In this document: piece by piece, positions 39,566 through 42,323 of the stretch
Numbering within the stretch: position 1 is the stretch's first letter
How the letters are laid out: every line of letters starts with the position of its first letter
Source: Chloroflexota bacterium
GTDB taxonomy: Bacteria > Chloroflexota > UBA5177
DNA: 42,323 nt
Assembly (NCBI GenBank): GCA_025449555.1
Contig: JANWJD010000206.1
Coordinates: 1 to 42,323 of the forward strand
Direction: 5' to 3'
The notes under the pieces: generated by a model
The model's database searches: none
What the model saw: the letters and a program-made list of their open reading frames with translations, nothing else
What the model was told of the DNA's origin: nothing
Made by a program: the position numbers and the translations under genes

Positions 39566-40281
39566 TGGATCTGGAAGACGTCAAAACACGTCTCGACGAG
39601 ATTCGGACAAGCTTGAAGGAGATCTCCGACCACGCTGGGCGAAACGACCAGGTCACGCTCGTCGCTGTTTCAAAGACCGTCGATGTGGCAAGACTATGCG
39701 CGGCCATCGACGCCGGGCAGCGAATATTTGGAGAGAACCGGGTCCAGGAAGCGGTAGCGAAAATGGATTCGCTCCCCGAACGAGCTCCGATCGTAGCCTG
39801 GCACCTGCTCGGCCATGTGCAGACCAACAAAGTCAAGACAGTAGTTGGGCGATTCGCCTGCGTTCAATCGGTCGATAGTTTCCGACTCGCGAGTGAGCTG
39901 AATCGGCGATCTCAGGATGCGGGGGTCCGTCTTTCCGTGCTCCTGGAGGTCAATGTTGCGGCAGAAGCAACCAAATCTGGCTTCGAACCCGATGCACTGC
40001 GGCGCGAGGTAGGGGCGATTTTCGACCTGAGTGCGTTGCATGTGCAGGGCTTGATGACAAGTGCTCCCCTCGCATCCGACGCCGAGGACGTTCGCCGGGT
40101 TTTCCGTACTTTGCGAGAACTCAGGGACGGAATCCGGGATGATCACGCGGTAGAGGGGTTTGTTCACCTGTCCATGGGGATGACCAACGACTACCGGGTG
40201 GCTGTCGAGGAAGGCGCTACAATAGTGCGCATTGGACGAGCGCTGTTTGGTGACAGGCCGACCGCTCCAAAAGTGAGATAA
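39565..40281 (+). CDS. YggS family pyridoxal phosphate enzyme / PLP homeostasis protein
   Basis: VTLVAVSKTVDVARLCAAIDAGQRIFGENRVQEAVAKM, WHLLGHVQTNKVK, LMTSAPL, LSMGMTNDYRVAVEEGATIVRIGRALFG; TAATG overlap with pgeF. Confidence 0.95.
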   Translation: MDLEDVKTRLDEIRTSLKEISDHAGRNDQVTLVAVSKTVDVARLCAAIDAGQRIFGENRVQEAVAKMDSLPERAPIVAWHLLGHVQTNKVKTVVGRFACVQSVDSFRLASELNRRSQDAGVRLSVLLEVNVAAEATKSGFEPDALRREVGAIFDLSALHVQGLMTSAPLASDAEDVRRVFRTLRELRDGIRDDHAVEGFVHLSMGMTNDYRVAVEEGATIVRIGRALFGDRPTAPKVR

Positions 40282-40283
40282 AC

Positions 40284-40550
40284 GTGATCAGCACGATCAT
40301 CACATTCATCCATATACTCGCCACTGTGCTGTTGATTGCGATCATTATTCGGGCCTTGATGAGCTGGATTATGCCGCAGGATGGAAGCGGCCTGACCCGT
40401 GTGCTCTTGGACATCACAGAGCCAATTTTGGCGCCCATTCGGCGGGTACTCCCGCCGGTGGCGGGCATCGACTTCTCGCCCATTCTGGCGATGATTCTGG
40501 TGCAACTCGTCAGCCAGCTCGTTACTCAATTGCTCGCATCGTCGGCTTAG
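40284..40550 (+). CDS. YggT family membrane protein
   Basis: Two hydrophobic segments, IIIRALMSWIMP and TEPILAPIRRVLPPVAGIDFSPILAMILVQL. Confidence 0.92.
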   Translation: MISTIITFIHILATVLLIAIIIRALMSWIMPQDGSGLTRVLLDITEPILAPIRRVLPPVAGIDFSPILAMILVQLVSQLVTQLLASSA

Positions 40551-40559
40551 CGCCGGGTT

Positions 40560-40835
40560 GTGGCTCGCCTCCATCTCGTCGTTTCACCCGGAGCCAGGCG
40601 AAATGAACTGGAGTGGCAGCCGGACGGGGTGCTTCGAGCCCATGTGACTGCGCCCGCCGCGGAGGGGAAGGCCAACCGTGCGCTCCTCATACTTCTTGCT
40701 CAGCGTTTCCACGTTCCCAAATCATCTGTCTCAATTACGCGCGGCGCGGCGTCTCGACATAAAGTCGTAGAGGTGGCTGGTCTACCGGACGACGAACTCC
40801 TCGCCAGACTGAAACACATGGAGAGAGAATATTGA
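40560..40835 (+). CDS. DUF167/YggU family protein
   Basis: VSPGARRNELEW...LRAHVTAPAAEGKANRALLILLAQRFHVPKSSVSITRGAASRHKVVEVAGLP. Confidence 0.92.
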   Translation: MARLHLVVSPGARRNELEWQPDGVLRAHVTAPAAEGKANRALLILLAQRFHVPKSSVSITRGAASRHKVVEVAGLPDDELLARLKHMEREY

Positions 40836-42130
40836 CGGAGTTTGCTACCCCTCGCGGGACGGTCGACATTCTGCCCGACGACTGGGCGCATTGGGACTTC
40901 GTCGTCGACACCGCGCGGCGAATTGCGGGGCTGTACGGTTATCGCCGCATTGAAACGCCCACCCTGGGGGATGTGTCCCTTTACGTGCGTGCGACCGGAG
41001 AAGCCACTGATATCGTCCAGAAGGAGATGTACGCCTTCCGGGATCAGGGTGGCGACGATCTTACGCTCCGCCCCGAGGGCACTGCGCATGTCGTGCGGGC
41101 GTACTTCCAGCACGTGTTGAATCGACTGCCGCAGCCGGTAAAGCTGTACTACATCGAGCGCATGTACCGGCGGGAAGCTCCGCAGCGCGGCCGCTTGCGT
41201 GAACATCATCAATTCGGCTGCGAGGCGATCGGATCGGCCGATCCGGCGGTCGACGTTGAAATGCTCGCGTTGCTGCATCAGTTCTATGGAGCCCTTGGCT
41301 TATCTGGGCTGACGCTTCATTTGAACAGCATGGGCGACGGCGCCTGTCGACCTGCGTATCTCCAGGCGCTCACTGCGTATCTTCAGGTGCACCAGGCCGA
41401 ATTGGCTGCCCTCGACCGGGAACGACTCTCCCGAAACCCACTTCGGGTGTTGGATACGAAGGAGGCCAGATCTCAGGCTGTGGTGGCCGGGGCGCCATCG
41501 ATTCTGGACTACCTCTGCATCCCCTGTCGCGAACACTGGCACGCGGTGCGGGCCGGCCTGGAGGCGCTGAGCATCGCATACGAGGTCGATCCCGCGCTGG
41601 TCCGTGGTCTCGACTATTACACGCACACTGTATTCGAATTTCAGGCACCGTATGAGGGCGCCCAGTCCGCCGTTGGAGGTGGGGGGCGGTACGACGGTCT
41701 GGCTGAAACACTCGGAGCCCCACCCACTCCCGGCATAGGATTCGGCAGTGGAATTGAGCGGCTGATTCTGACTATGAAAGAGCAGGGAGTGATGCCACCC
41801 CCTCCTGCGCGTCTGCGGGTCTATGTCGCTCATGTCGGTCAAGATGCGGCGAGCGCTGCCGGCCGCGTCTCGACCGCTCTGCGAGCCGTCGGCGTGGCTG
41901 TCATCATGTCCTTCGGCAGTCGCAGCTTGAAAGCACAGATGAAGGCGGCAAATTCCGCGGGAGCCTACTATGCCCTCATCATCGGTGAAGACGAGGTCAG
42001 CACGGGCACCGTTACGCTCCGCGACCTTGCGTCCGGCCAGCAAATGACACTCCCGGAGTCGGAAGTCGCGGCCGCTGTGGTGCCGTGGGATACGCCTCCT
42101 CCCGGCCTCGAGACCCGCGATTCGAAGTGA
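40832..42130 (+). CDS. hisS: histidine--tRNA ligase
   Basis: PRGTVDILPDDWAHW, TLRPEGTAHVVRAY, YYIERMYRREAPQRGRLREHHQFGCEAIG, LVRGLDYYTHTVFEF; TTG start overlapping the upstream stop. Confidence 0.96.
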   Translation: MTEFATPRGTVDILPDDWAHWDFVVDTARRIAGLYGYRRIETPTLGDVSLYVRATGEATDIVQKEMYAFRDQGGDDLTLRPEGTAHVVRAYFQHVLNRLPQPVKLYYIERMYRREAPQRGRLREHHQFGCEAIGSADPAVDVEMLALLHQFYGALGLSGLTLHLNSMGDGACRPAYLQALTAYLQVHQAELAALDRERLSRNPLRVLDTKEARSQAVVAGAPSILDYLCIPCREHWHAVRAGLEALSIAYEVDPALVRGLDYYTHTVFEFQAPYEGAQSAVGGGGRYDGLAETLGAPPTPGIGFGSGIERLILTMKEQGVMPPPPARLRVYVAHVGQDAASAAGRVSTALRAVGVAVIMSFGSRSLKAQMKAANSAGAYYALIIGEDEVSTGTVTLRDLASGQQMTLPESEVAAAVVPWDTPPPGLETRDSK

Positions 42131-42323
42131 GCACCCGCAGAGCGTTCGGGTTCGTCGCCTCGAATTGGCCTACACGGAAATGCGAACCTGTTGATCTCTG
42201 ATCACGACTCTACGGCAGCCAGACCGGGGGCAAAGACGGCCCAGTTTATAGCGCCCATAAACCGTACACCTATCCCCAGTCCAACCCACTACAACGGCAA
42301 TCCTCCGGCGAAGAAAACCAGCG

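Noticed and set aside
1-42323. Search by eye for CRISPR arrays, transposases, integrases, phage genes and toxin-antitoxin or defence genes
   Set aside because: No regularly spaced repeats and no such protein motifs found in the ORF list.
42131-42323. Noncoding right edge after hisS
   Set aside because: No ORF, clear RNA fold or terminator could be supported; the window ends before any context is visible.

Overview
The window is about 42 kb of GC-rich bacterial chromosome. The gene content is mostly housekeeping, and the taxon is not certain; it could be a Chloroflexota- or actinobacteria-like lineage. From left to right: a pentose-phosphate cluster (rpiA, gluconokinase, tal, zwf, opcA, pgl, rpe); alaS-ruvX-mltG-efp; an AccB-like gene followed by xseA-xseB; lysA; a three-gene module (small exported protein, DUF4331, His-rich protein) on the minus strand; a conserved membrane protein; a large Ser/Thr/Pro-rich surface-type protein; tRNA-Asn; rpoD; an archaeal/eukaryotic-type proS; an SH3b protein; a DUF255/YyaL-like protein; a cyclophilin lipoprotein; an HD-domain protein; a debranching-enzyme/GT4/UspA-GpgS operon; a 2Fe-2S ferredoxin; a CCA-adding enzyme; and nrdR-pgeF-yggS-yggT-yggU-hisS. 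The most interesting signals are: (1) a structured leader with promoter, alternative hairpins and intrinsic terminator upstream of the DUF4331 module, which looks like an uncharacterised riboswitch, attenuator or sRNA; (2) an AccB-like protein whose biotinylated Lys is replaced by Gln (EALQ instead of EAMK), with no accC next to it; (3) a tandem-UspA/glucosyl-3-phosphoglycerate synthase fusion in a putative compatible-solute operon; (4) a membrane protein with a J-like domain lacking HPD, FN3-like repeats and a His-Pro repeat tail. No CRISPR array, rRNA gene or mobile element was recognised.
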